Assembly (NCBI GenBank): GCA_937892945.1
Contig: CALBIL010000098.1
Location: 1 to 64,000 of the forward strand
Direction of reading: 5' to 3'
DNA: 64,000 nt
From: an uncultured euryarchaeote
Lineage (GTDB): Archaea > Thermoplasmatota > Poseidoniia > Poseidoniales > Poseidoniaceae
The first letter of the stretch is position 1. Every line of letters starts with the position of its first letter. Below, piece by piece: positions 38,252-47,556 of the stretch. The notes beneath the pieces are model-generated. The model ran no database searches. It worked only from the letters and a program-made list of their open reading frames with translations, and had not been told where the DNA came from. A program made the position numbers and the translations under genes.

Positions 38252-39036
38252 TGTATCGACCTCACATCAAACCATGTTGCCTTGTCTTGGTAATGAATTT
38301 CTAAAAGAGATTGGCATCGGTTCGAAAGTGAGACACCTTCGCCAAGCATTTCGTCGTCGAGTGAAAGTACTCGGCATGCTCCAATGCCACTACCGACTGC
38401 AATGACTTCAGCAGCACGAGCCACCAAACGTTCGTTCAATCGGCCAAAATGAACCGGAATTCCTGCCGCTTCCAGGCCGTCGATCAGAATTTTGAGGGTG
38501 ATACTTGCAACCCCCCCTTCGGTCTGTGCTGCAACCCAGGCAGTCCCATCATCATCGAGAACAATAGGCATCGCTCTATCGGCATCGATTATGGCGTAAT
38601 CATGTACGAGAAACGCAATGTCTGCACCGCGTTTTTCAGCGACTTCATGCGCATCTCGATAAGGTTTCCAGTCTCCATGTTTCGTCCCATTTACCTTTGA
38701 AGACCAACGTGGAGCAGGTAGGGTGATTGCATCGATCTCTTCGTTACGAAACGAAAGGGTACGAACTTCGAATACCATTTTCCCTGTACGCAAACATTCA
38801 ATCCGAATCAATTTTGAAGGTTCAAGAGATGGCTCTTGTTTTGACTTTTCTTGCTCGAAAAAGTCGATAAGTTGTTGCGTCATATCTCGGGGTAATTCAA
38901 GACGTAATTGTTTGGCGTTTTCGACCAACCGTTGTACATGAAGTTCCCAATCAGCCAATGCAAAAGCACCGTTCCACAACGCAGTGGTAAAGACCGCATC
39001 ACGAGGATTACTGGAATCGCCTGCACTCATTGACAC
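38248..39036 (-). CDS. pabC: 4-amino-4-deoxychorismate lyase-like class IV aminotransferase
   Basis: PabC releases PABA and pyruvate from aminodeoxychorismate. The 262-residue PLP fold-type IV protein has the opening NGAFALADWELHVQRL, KVNGTKHGDWKPYRDA (with the lysine expected to bind PLP), ADIAFLVHDYAIIDA and VAAQTEGGVASI, then a C-terminal SGIGACRVLSLDDEMLGEG. Branched-chain or D-amino-acid aminotransferases share the fold, but the 4-base overlap with the PabB-PabA fusion makes PABA synthesis by far the best reading. ATG 39036 starts it 3 bases after the giant surface gene's end in the same direction. Confidence 0.82.
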   Translation of the reverse strand: MSMSAGDSSNPRDAVFTTALWNGAFALADWELHVQRLVENAKQLRLELPRDMTQQLIDFFEQEKSKQEPSLEPSKLIRIECLRTGKMVFEVRTLSFRNEEIDAITLPAPRWSSKVNGTKHGDWKPYRDAHEVAEKRGADIAFLVHDYAIIDADRAMPIVLDDDGTAWVAAQTEGGVASITLKILIDGLEAAGIPVHFGRLNERLVARAAEVIAVGSGIGACRVLSLDDEMLGEGVSLSNRCQSLLEIHYQDKATWFDVRSIQ

Positions 39037-39039
39037 GCC

Positions 39040-42000
39040 TCAAAGCAAGTCATCCAAGAATGATGTATCAATGCTCGCTTGAGGGAGTTGTGGGGACGTT
39101 GGTCCAGCAAGGTCGTTCAATAATGCATTATTTTGAGCAGGTTGCATGACTGGCTGCGGTGCTTGGTATGTAGATCGGCCATAGAGGTCCTGATTCTCAA
39201 TACGTTGCGCTGCTGCATAGATGTCTTGACCCTGATTTTGGTCAAGAGCCGGTACTGGCTTGCCTGCCATTGGGGGTGGTGCGGGAGCGGCGACTGCGCC
39301 CCAATCATCGTCTTGAATCCCCCAAGTCGCTTCTTGTAACTCGATGGTTTGGTCACGGCTGCGTCGTCCACCACGAGAACGAACAATCGCCACCAGTAAA
39401 AGAAGGGAAACGAGCAATAATCCTGCTGCCAAGAGGTTAGGCGTAGTAAGGAGGGATGAGAAGTCGTTTTCATTTGCAGCGTCTTCACCTCCATCGTTGT
39501 TCGCATTATTCTTTCCAAATACATCGAGCATCATTGCATCAACTTCTTCTCTTTCAAAGATGTCGTCAAAGGGTGTAACAGCGATATACCAAGCAGATGT
39601 ATTCAGCAAGGGGTCGTAATTATTGGGGGTGATCAGGAATGAGTTCGACGCCTTCACTTCAGCCACAAAGTCAGCTTCAGAGTTTGAAGAAAAGTCAGAG
39701 TTTGAGATATAAATTCGATAGCCGCGAACACTTGGATCAGACGAATGAGTCCATTCGACCAAAATATTGGTTTCTGAATTCCACGACAGCACAACATCTT
39801 CAATTTCGTCGAGGTATCCACCCAAGTCATCGACTCCATCATCAATCGATTGGGCAGAAACACTTGCCAAATTAATTTCTTGAGCATTGCCGGCGGTATC
39901 TCTCACGACCACAACAGCCCAGATCTCTTGCCCAGCAATGACTGGTGTATCTCCTGCAACGATATTGATGGTAAGAGGTAGTTCAGGAAGCCGGGAAAGA
40001 ACAGCGACCGGGGTTGAAGGTCCTGTACTTCCCATTCCGACGGCATCAAAAGACCATGTAGCAGCATATATTTCGTAGTTTGCGACATCACTTGCTTCAC
40101 TCAATTCAAAGTCAAGAAGCAGTGCACTCCCGTCGTCATTCGGACGGTCGTAGAGTTCGAGTGTTTCGAGTGGTGCTGGTGCGGTCACATCTTCTATGTT
40201 GTTAATTGGAATCACAGTGGCTTGAGGTAAGTCTGTGAGATAGACATTTCCTGCAAGGTCGTGAACAGTTACGACAACGAATAATTCGACACCGGGTTTG
40301 ATAATTTGGGGTGTTGCATCAAGAATTGAGTCGCCTCCATAGAGGGCAGTTGAAATCGATAATTCAATCGGGTTGTAATCTTCATCAATCCATTGTTTGT
40401 TAATCTTCAAACACGCGCATTTTCCATCGTCATCGCCAAACCCAGCCCAAGCCACAGAGAGGTCAGAGATTGGTTGGTCAGCAGCCCAAACAATGTAGTG
40501 AGAGAAGTCATCTGCATCCGAGATCGACCAGATGACATCAATTGCAGTTCCATCATCATCAGGATGGTCAAATGCATTGACTGAGCCTACCCGGTCGGGT
40601 GTGGTTCCACTTCCTGCAGTATTGCGGAGCGGAGTAACTTGGATTAAGTCCACGTCGACGAGATCCACATTCAACCAGTCATCGTAAGCAACGACGCCAA
40701 CATAATACATTTGGCCGTCTTGAAGCGCAACGCCATCCATGCTCGTAACAGTCGTTGAACTTTCAGAACAGTCGTCGATGATTTTGGCTTGTGAGAAGCC
40801 GTTGGCAATTCCTTCGTTACCAATTGCGGCATCGGCATCGTCCCAAGTTCGCATGAAGACAGCATAGAAGGTACAATCTTCTGCAGGATTCACATCCCAA
40901 GAAACTGTAATTCGTCCACCATCGTCGTCCGGTGTGTCAATAGCAGCTACGTTCTCCATCTTTGGAGGTGCAGTGTTGTCGTTCAAGCCACCCGTAGGGA
41001 CAACAGGTCCAATGATTGTTGGATCCATCACATCTTCTTGACCCGATTCATCTACGCATGTGAGTGCAAGCCAGTAAGGTTGTCCTGCATCGAGCGATAA
41101 TACGGTTGTGTTTCCTTCCGTTTTGTCAACTTCAGCAGCTGGAATCAACCCTAATACATCGGTCATGGAACTGGTTGATGCATAAATCATCGTACCTTCC
41201 AAATCAAGGGATGTGCATCTTGCCCATTCAACTTCTAAATCACCATCTGCACCACCTTCGTGAGGTCCAGCATCGGCCCATAATGGTGAAAGCGGTTTCT
41301 CATTGGTTGGCGAAGCAGGACCCATAATTGGAGAGGGGGTCCCGAGGTGTCCGTCGTCGTATTCAACAACAACGACTGCGTAGTATTGTTCACCATCAAC
41401 TAAGGGGATTCCGTTGGCAGTAGTTACTTCACTGGAGAGGCGGCTGTGCAAGGAGACTGCTTTGTCAATCGTGCGTCCTGCGAGGTCATCTGCAGTGAGT
41501 ATACCACCATCAACTGTCCAAACAGGTCCGTCATTGACGTAGACGAGGTATCGGGCGAAGTTGTCATCATGGACAAGACTCCAATTGGCTAACAATGCTC
41601 CACCGCCGTCATCAGGTCTGTCGATGATATCGGTCATGGAAATCGGCGTTTCAGTACGAACATAATCATAGATGAGCCGAACATGAATCGATCCGTTTGA
41701 AGGAGAGCGCAATGTCATTCGCATGTATTGTGTTCCGTTGACAATAATGCCGTTATCCACTGCGAGTTGCATCGTCGTTTCAAAATCAGGATTGTTGTTG
41801 AGTTCAATGGTTGCATTGTATTTGAGGCTCTTTGATTGAGCCCAAGTTGCCGCATTGTTGACTGGAGATGTAAATGCCAAAGGCACGGTTTGGAACAAAA
41901 TACCATTTGTTCCAACAACGCCTTGCGTCGAGTCAAGAGCCACAGTGGAATTGAGGTCTGCAAGGATAATACTCATTCCAGGATGCGTCATATCAGTGAT

Positions 42001-45000
42001 GTCTTGGGTTGCTAAATTGAAGCCAACATTGAGTGGGTCAGCATATCGAACCGATACGCGTTCAATTTCTGTATATTGAGGGTTATTTTCGTATCCATAC
42101 AATCCTTCACCATCTGTTGTGAGCCAGATATAATCGGAAGAAATTGTTCCACCGGTAAGCAACGGCATTGAAATCATTTTGAGATTTTGATGCGAATTTG
42201 TTCGAGCTTCTATAACTGAAACACCGTTTCCGCCAAACACCAGAAGATGTTCTCCATCACTGACCATTTTTTGTACAGGCCAACCAAAGATTTGGTAGGA
42301 TGGGATTCCGTTTTCAAAGAAAGATGAGGTGCTGTTCCAATGCGTCATTGGTCCAATGTCTGTAGCGATATGAACGCCCCAGTAATCACTTGCTAAGGCG
42401 TCGATATTGTTCGAAGGTAATTGATCAAACTCATGGCCCGTGATTGTGCCTGAGGTCAAACCGATCGTGGTCACAGCAGGTCGTTCACTTCCAGCGCCAT
42501 CATGTCCAATGAACAGTGTTGTTTCGCCACCTGTAGGTGTATAAGATGTAAGTGACATGGTTGAAGTCCCCATGAGTCCAGAGGCAGAGGTGTAGAGGGT
42601 CGTTGCATTGGTTGTAAGATTCATTCGAACTAAACCAGCAGTTGTGGTCATCCAGAGATAGTTTCCTTCGACAAGAACATCTTCAACAACATTGGTAGGA
42701 AGTCCGTCAGAGGTTGTGAGTGGATTCATCCAATCGGAGGCTGCATAATTCCAACGTCCTATGCCGCCATTGGTTGCAATGTAGAGAACATCCGTTGTTG
42801 CAGCGAAACCATTGATTGAGTTTGATGGCAGTCCACCGATTAATTTACCATTTCCGTAGCCGGTTTGAAGATCGTATAATTGAACTCCAGGTGCAGACCC
42901 GCCACTGCCCATCAGTCCAAGGACCAATGTAGTGCCAACTCGAACCATTCCATCGTGGTTATTGTGCAATCCGCCGTTGAGGCGAGTGACGATTCCGGTT
43001 AACGTATCGAGTTTATACAAGCCAGTAGGGGTTGAGGAGATGTACAGGTCGGTGCCAATAAGTTCAGCGTCTTGCGCTTTACTGTTTGCAGCCATCGTCC
43101 AACCGTCTTGCCAAAGGATAGATCCGTCTGTTTGGCGTTCTCCCTGAAGCATTCCTGCTCCACTGGATTGGCCAAATCCTTGATTTGTCCCCGCAGTTGT
43201 AACCCAGAGATGGGTGGAGTTACCGGTCATTGTGGTCACTTGTCCACTCACAAGCCCTGGGAGAGTGGCAACAGTGTTCTGGCCAAGCGAACTCAATGTT
43301 TCGACCTTACTGAATCCAGAGGAACCACCAGCTTGTCCCATCAACCATTGGTTGTTGACCCATTGGAAAGAGGTGACTGAAGAGCCAGCACCGTTGATGT
43401 TTGCTTGAGCGTTTGTGTTTCCAGATGTGGCGATAATGGTGTAACCGCCACCGATGATGTTATTTCCACTCAGTCCAATTCCATGCCCGAGAACAAGTTG
43501 GCCGTTTGCATAGTCGATAGCATCCCACCAAACGCGATCGCTTGGAAGATTATTGGTAACGGTTGTGATTGGAGTGAGCCATGCAGCCGTTGAATATCCA
43601 TATTTCTTGATGTCCGCTTCGTCTGCGTAAAATGCGACGTACAGCGTGTCGGTTGTGTCACAGGCTACACCTGAAACTTGGCCGATACCCAAGTCTGCCC
43701 GTGTGAACGAACCGACGAATGTATCGTTGGCCATGTCGAAGCGAGCTACGCCGCCGTTGTTGGCATAGATTCCAACGTGAAGTAACCCGCCGCATTCAGC
43801 CATCGAAAGTGGATAACCACCTGGCGTTCCACTTTGCCCCATTGTGTACTCATTCCATGATGTTCCGTCCCAGTGGGATACATGGCCACCTTGGAATTGG
43901 CCAAAGTTGCTAACGTCTCCGCCACCTACGACCAAATTTGTACCGTCGGTCCACAACTCATAGATTCGAGAACCAGCATTGTTCGGGAGTCCATTTCCTT
44001 CTTCCCACATTGTGAGCCATTGATCGCTCGTTTCGTTGTAACGAGCAACGCCATCTTCGGTGGCGAACAAAACTTCACCGTTGAATTCGAGAATTTCTCG
44101 GATTGGGAAGTTGAAATCATCATCGTCCCAAGTACCCATTGTTGTCCCATTTGGTGCGATCAGTTCGAGGTTACTTTCGCCCCAAGAGACCCACATGTTG
44201 CCGGTTGAAGATTCATATGCAGTGACACGGTCAACTTGTCCGATTGGTAGAATACTTTGGTCCCATGTACCGGTTGCAATATCCCATTGAGCAATCCCTC
44301 CAGAACCATCTGTATTCCACCATTGGTTTGATGCGATGCCGACCATGAGTGTTCCATCAATGATGTTCATTCCAAAGGCATCCCCGTTGTTTTCATCCAC
44401 TTGTGCACCTGCTTCGAGGTAACTGAGCCTGCTGTAGTTCACAATGTCCAGGCGGTAGACATCAGCCTCTCCTGTATGGTAATACATAATTCCGTTATCA
44501 ACGATGAGGTCGTATGCAGGACCGGTTGTACCTGCACCGTCGCCAAAGAGGCTTGAACCCGATTCAATATCGTAGACTTCAGCCCCTGTTGTAGTGTTGA
44601 GGAGTTGGAAACCATCATCGCCTGAAATCCAAATTTGGCCGGGAGTAACGTCAGCAACCAATCCAGTCACTTCTTCGTTTCCACCATCCAATACATTGTC
44701 TTCTGTCCACAAAGTAAGCCACGCATTATTTGGTATGTCATAGCGAGCTACACCAATGCCATCGAGGCCGATATAGGCAATATCATCAATGACTTCAACC
44801 GGTGCATTTTGGGTTTGCTCGCCCGCTTCCCATTCACCTATGACTTCGTAAGGAGATGCAGTGATGATGCCAACTCCAGAGGTCGTGCCTCCAAAGATGT
44901 AGCCATACCCATCTGCTTCAACAGAGTAGGTAGCCCAGTTCGGCATGCCATCTTGGACATTCAGACAATCGGGGTTTGTAGAAGAAATTTGACTCGTTGA

Positions 45001-47319
45001 CCATGCACAGACTCCGATGTTTGTTGCAGCGTATACCGTGCCTCCTGACACAGCGAAATCAAAGTATTGTTGAGGGCGAGTGTTCCAGGAACTGCCGGTT
45101 TGGAATGATGTAGAACTTGAACCATCCCACTCAATTGCTCCGCCACTTGTTCCAATGTAGAGATTGCTTCCATCCGCTTCCAACGCGTAGATATTGTCGT
45201 TTGGAAGTACTTCAGTTGCTGAGCCTTGACCATTATTTCCAGCCTCGGTCAATGGGATCAATAATTCACCAGTGGACAAGTCCTTTCGAGCGACACCATA
45301 TCCTGGGATTCCGAAGTAAAGTATGTCTCCAGTGACGGCTACAGGCACATTATTTGCACCGTTCACGCCGGTAGAAATCCATGGGGTTAGCCATGAATCG
45401 TTTGACAGATCATAGCGAAGAACACCATTTCCATCAGTAGCCAAATGTACCGTATTGCTAAACAATGCAAGGTCTACTGCAGAAGCATCATATTGAGGTG
45501 CCACAGCAGAATTTACTCCAGTCAAGTCAATCAATACCATTTGGCCTTGCCCGGTAATTCCAACGGCAGTTGAACCATCAGAATCAACTCGAATAATTTC
45601 ATCGTTATTCAAATCCGTGTTCGAAGTATCCCATGTTTGCAGAAGCGTGCCGTTGCTGTGCATTTGATGCATTCCACTTTCTGAAGCGATGAATACATGC
45701 GAGCCATCGTTCATCAAATGATTGACCGTCGTACCAAGATAGACAGGTTGGAGCCAGCGAGATGCTTGGGTATCGAAACGATTCATCCAATCATCAGCGG
45801 CAACAAAGACAACGCCATTCAATTCAGTGGCGTCTTGCATACTGGAAGAAGTTGGACCACTTCCAATCAGCACAGTTCCAGTTTGAAGCGGTGTTGAGCC
45901 GGGACTTAATTCAGCAAACGAGCCAAACCCGTTTCCAAGCAACAAGGTCTCGTTTGCTGGTGCACGTGAGCCAAGATTTGGCCATACGATAAGGTCTTGA
46001 CCATCTCCAGTTAATCCAAACGCAGAAATCGCTTGTGAACTTGAAAATACACCGACAGTCGTATCGTATTCATGAAGAGTATCGCCACTTAGAATAAACA
46101 AATCAGAGCCAGAGCGAGCCATTCCATTGATGGTATTACTCGTTAACCAATTTCCATCGTTCCAAGTCGAGAGCCAAAATCCTGAACTCCAATCGTACCG
46201 TGCTAATCCATTGGACGGTGAAGCAAGAAGTAACTGATTTCCTGAGACAATCATTTCCGTAATCTCATCGGAATGAAGGCTGTTAGCCGTCGACCAAGTC
46301 GATAAGGCACTGCCAGCAGTCAGGTCCCAGCGCACAACCCCTTCATCATCAAAAGAAATGTAGAGGATATTGTTGACTTCAAGCATATCCAATGCTACTC
46401 CTTGTGTTGTTTTGGTCATAGGGAACGACCAACTTACACCATCCCATTGAGCTATACCGTCCTGGTTGGCGGCGTAGACATATCCATTGGAGGCAATCAT
46501 GAATGTATCATAGGCTGCTCGCGACGGCCAAGGCAGTGGCGTCTGCTCACTCGTTTCATCAAGAGAAAAGGCATAAAATCTATTTTCAGTAAGAACATGA
46601 AGTAGATTATTGGTTGTGTCTATTGCTAAATCATTAATCTCTGCATCAAACTCAAGCACATCGATGACAATTGGATCATTGGAATAATCTAATATCAAGA
46701 GTGCATCTTCGATGGCGAGATACATGCGGCCATCATCAGGATGAATGGCTGATGCAGCAATTACGAGTTCCAAAGGAGCGAGTGCCACCATTGGGTCGAC
46801 GGGTGAGAGTGCCTCAATGATTAATTCTGTGATTTCAGCATCGGAAGGAAGCGTCCATGTCGCACCCGAATCACTGTTTGGATTTAGGCGCCCCGAGTAA
46901 GGATTTGGGCCGGCGAAACTGTCTTGAGAGCCAAGCATTCCAAGTCCGCGCCAGTCGAGTAAATTAACTCCAATATCACTCGCTACAAGCATCGGTTCTT
47001 CGATCATCAAACCATCACTTCCATTGACTCGGATTTGGAATGAAACATTAGACAAGTCCGCACCTGGGGCGAATTCTAACGTCCATGAAGCACTGGCTTG
47101 CCCACCCGTAGTTGGATTCGCTCCAACCGCATCGAGCTGAACCCAGCCGGTATCATTACTCCCTTCTTGAGGCCAAATAGTGGCGATGGAAGTTTCATGA
47201 GCAGAAACACTAGAGATAGTAAGTAAAGGCGCAGCCGATGAAAGCAGCATTAACACGACCAAAAGAAGTGCTCTTTGAGCGTCGCGGGGTAGGGCCGCAG
47301 TGTTCGTCTTGAGGTTCAT
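39040..47319 (-). CDS. Giant anchored surface protein: propeller repeats and FN3-like domains
   Basis: A signal peptide (RALLLVVLMLLSSAAPLL) is followed by about 1800 residues of short beta-propeller blades with repeated 'GVARYD..N..WL..W', 'VYAATNxGVxxWD' and 'IASGNxLLLAS' patterns, like two-component regulator/kelch propellers. The next 650 residues hold about six fibronectin-III-like domains, several opening with D-x-P-[DN]-D-[DG]-G (IDRPDDGGG, IDTPDDDGG, FDHPDDDGT, YDRPNDDGS). A membrane helix lies near residues 2626-2650 and a Pro/Gln-rich cytoplasmic tail of about 110 residues follows. ATG 47319 fits a leaderless start behind an upstream AT-rich box. It probably binds polymers or partners at the cell surface. 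Confidence 0.85.
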   Translation of the reverse strand: MNLKTNTAALPRDAQRALLLVVLMLLSSAAPLLTISSVSAHETSIATIWPQEGSNDTGWVQLDAVGANPTTGGQASASWTLEFAPGADLSNVSFQIRVNGSDGLMIEEPMLVASDIGVNLLDWRGLGMLGSQDSFAGPNPYSGRLNPNSDSGATWTLPSDAEITELIIEALSPVDPMVALAPLELVIAASAIHPDDGRMYLAIEDALLILDYSNDPIVIDVLEFDAEINDLAIDTTNNLLHVLTENRFYAFSLDETSEQTPLPWPSRAAYDTFMIASNGYVYAANQDGIAQWDGVSWSFPMTKTTQGVALDMLEVNNILYISFDDEGVVRWDLTAGSALSTWSTANSLHSDEITEMIVSGNQLLLASPSNGLARYDWSSGFWLSTWNDGNWLTSNTINGMARSGSDLFILSGDTLHEYDTTVGVFSSSQAISAFGLTGDGQDLIVWPNLGSRAPANETLLLGNGFGSFAELSPGSTPLQTGTVLIGSGPTSSSMQDATELNGVVFVAADDWMNRFDTQASRWLQPVYLGTTVNHLMNDGSHVFIASESGMHQMHSNGTLLQTWDTSNTDLNNDEIIRVDSDGSTAVGITGQGQMVLIDLTGVNSAVAPQYDASAVDLALFSNTVHLATDGNGVLRYDLSNDSWLTPWISTGVNGANNVPVAVTGDILYFGIPGYGVARKDLSTGELLIPLTEAGNNGQGSATEVLPNDNIYALEADGSNLYIGTSGGAIEWDGSSSTSFQTGSSWNTRPQQYFDFAVSGGTVYAATNIGVCAWSTSQISSTNPDCLNVQDGMPNWATYSVEADGYGYIFGGTTSGVGIITASPYEVIGEWEAGEQTQNAPVEVIDDIAYIGLDGIGVARYDIPNNAWLTLWTEDNVLDGGNEEVTGLVADVTPGQIWISGDDGFQLLNTTTGAEVYDIESGSSLFGDGAGTTGPAYDLIVDNGIMYYHTGEADVYRLDIVNYSRLSYLEAGAQVDENNGDAFGMNIIDGTLMVGIASNQWWNTDGSGGIAQWDIATGTWDQSILPIGQVDRVTAYESSTGNMWVSWGESNLELIAPNGTTMGTWDDDDFNFPIREILEFNGEVLFATEDGVARYNETSDQWLTMWEEGNGLPNNAGSRIYELWTDGTNLVVGGGDVSNFGQFQGGHVSHWDGTSWNEYTMGQSGTPGGYPLSMAECGGLLHVGIYANNGGVARFDMANDTFVGSFTRADLGIGQVSGVACDTTDTLYVAFYADEADIKKYGYSTAAWLTPITTVTNNLPSDRVWWDAIDYANGQLVLGHGIGLSGNNIIGGGYTIIATSGNTNAQANINGAGSSVTSFQWVNNQWLMGQAGGSSGFSKVETLSSLGQNTVATLPGLVSGQVTTMTGNSTHLWVTTAGTNQGFGQSSGAGMLQGERQTDGSILWQDGWTMAANSKAQDAELIGTDLYISSTPTGLYKLDTLTGIVTRLNGGLHNNHDGMVRVGTTLVLGLMGSGGSAPGVQLYDLQTGYGNGKLIGGLPSNSINGFAATTDVLYIATNGGIGRWNYAASDWMNPLTTSDGLPTNVVEDVLVEGNYLWMTTTAGLVRMNLTTNATTLYTSASGLMGTSTMSLTSYTPTGGETTLFIGHDGAGSERPAVTTIGLTSGTITGHEFDQLPSNNIDALASDYWGVHIATDIGPMTHWNSTSSFFENGIPSYQIFGWPVQKMVSDGEHLLVFGGNGVSVIEARTNSHQNLKMISMPLLTGGTISSDYIWLTTDGEGLYGYENNPQYTEIERVSVRYADPLNVGFNLATQDITDMTHPGMSIILADLNSTVALDSTQGVVGTNGILFQTVPLAFTSPVNNAATWAQSKSLKYNATIELNNNPDFETTMQLAVDNGIIVNGTQYMRMTLRSPSNGSIHVRLIYDYVRTETPISMTDIIDRPDDGGGALLANWSLVHDDNFARYLVYVNDGPVWTVDGGILTADDLAGRTIDKAVSLHSRLSSEVTTANGIPLVDGEQYYAVVVVEYDDGHLGTPSPIMGPASPTNEKPLSPLWADAGPHEGGADGDLEVEWARCTSLDLEGTMIYASTSSMTDVLGLIPAAEVDKTEGNTTVLSLDAGQPYWLALTCVDESGQEDVMDPTIIGPVVPTGGLNDNTAPPKMENVAAIDTPDDDGGRITVSWDVNPAEDCTFYAVFMRTWDDADAAIGNEGIANGFSQAKIIDDCSESSTTVTSMDGVALQDGQMYYVGVVAYDDWLNVDLVDVDLIQVTPLRNTAGSGTTPDRVGSVNAFDHPDDDGTAIDVIWSISDADDFSHYIVWAADQPISDLSVAWAGFGDDDGKCACLKINKQWIDEDYNPIELSISTALYGGDSILDATPQIIKPGVELFVVVTVHDLAGNVYLTDLPQATVIPINNIEDVTAPAPLETLELYDRPNDDGSALLLDFELSEASDVANYEIYAATWSFDAVGMGSTGPSTPVAVLSRLPELPLTINIVAGDTPVIAGQEIWAVVVVRDTAGNAQEINLASVSAQSIDDGVDDLGGYLDEIEDVVLSWNSETNILVEWTHSSDPSVRGYRIYISNSDFSSNSEADFVAEVKASNSFLITPNNYDPLLNTSAWYIAVTPFDDIFEREEVDAMMLDVFGKNNANNDGGEDAANENDFSSLLTTPNLLAAGLLLVSLLLLVAIVRSRGGRRSRDQTIELQEATWGIQDDDWGAVAAPAPPPMAGKPVPALDQNQGQDIYAAAQRIENQDLYGRSTYQAPQPVMQPAQNNALLNDLAGPTSPQLPQASIDTSFLDDLL

Positions 47320-47340
47320 CAAAAACTATCGGGGTTTTAG

Positions 47341-47351
47341 GGTATTTGAAC
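47341..47351 (-). promoter_or_regulatory. Weak TATA-like box for the giant surface gene
   Basis: On the minus strand TTCAAATACC lies about 26 bases before the ATG at 47319, the spacing for a leaderless message. The match is weak. Confidence 0.3.
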
Positions 47352-47446
47352 GCGCCCCTCGGTCGTGTGGAAAAATCTCATCAAACCGGCCAATTTCCCC
47401 TCCCATCCAGCATTCTACCGAACGAATATCAATTTCTCTCTCTGTT

Positions 47447-47456
47447 CGATAATATT
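47447..47456 (+). promoter_or_regulatory. TATA-like box upstream of maeB
   Basis: CGATAATATT lies in the 237-base gap. A start near 47479 would give a leader of about 78 bases to ATG 47557, or be leaderless for the GTG at 47476. Confidence 0.35.
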
Positions 47457-47556
47457 CTCCGGAAACTGAATCAAAGTGAACAGATTGACTTCACAGCCTA
47501 TCGCTTTCACGCAACACTCAAACCTAAGACCTGCTTGGTTGGATAAAGGTCCAACT

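Noticed and set aside
37702..38304. A 200-codon plus-strand frame across the pabBA/pabC junction
   Set aside because: It is antisense to the chorismate-binding domain and the pabC end, both of which are clearly coding on the minus strand.
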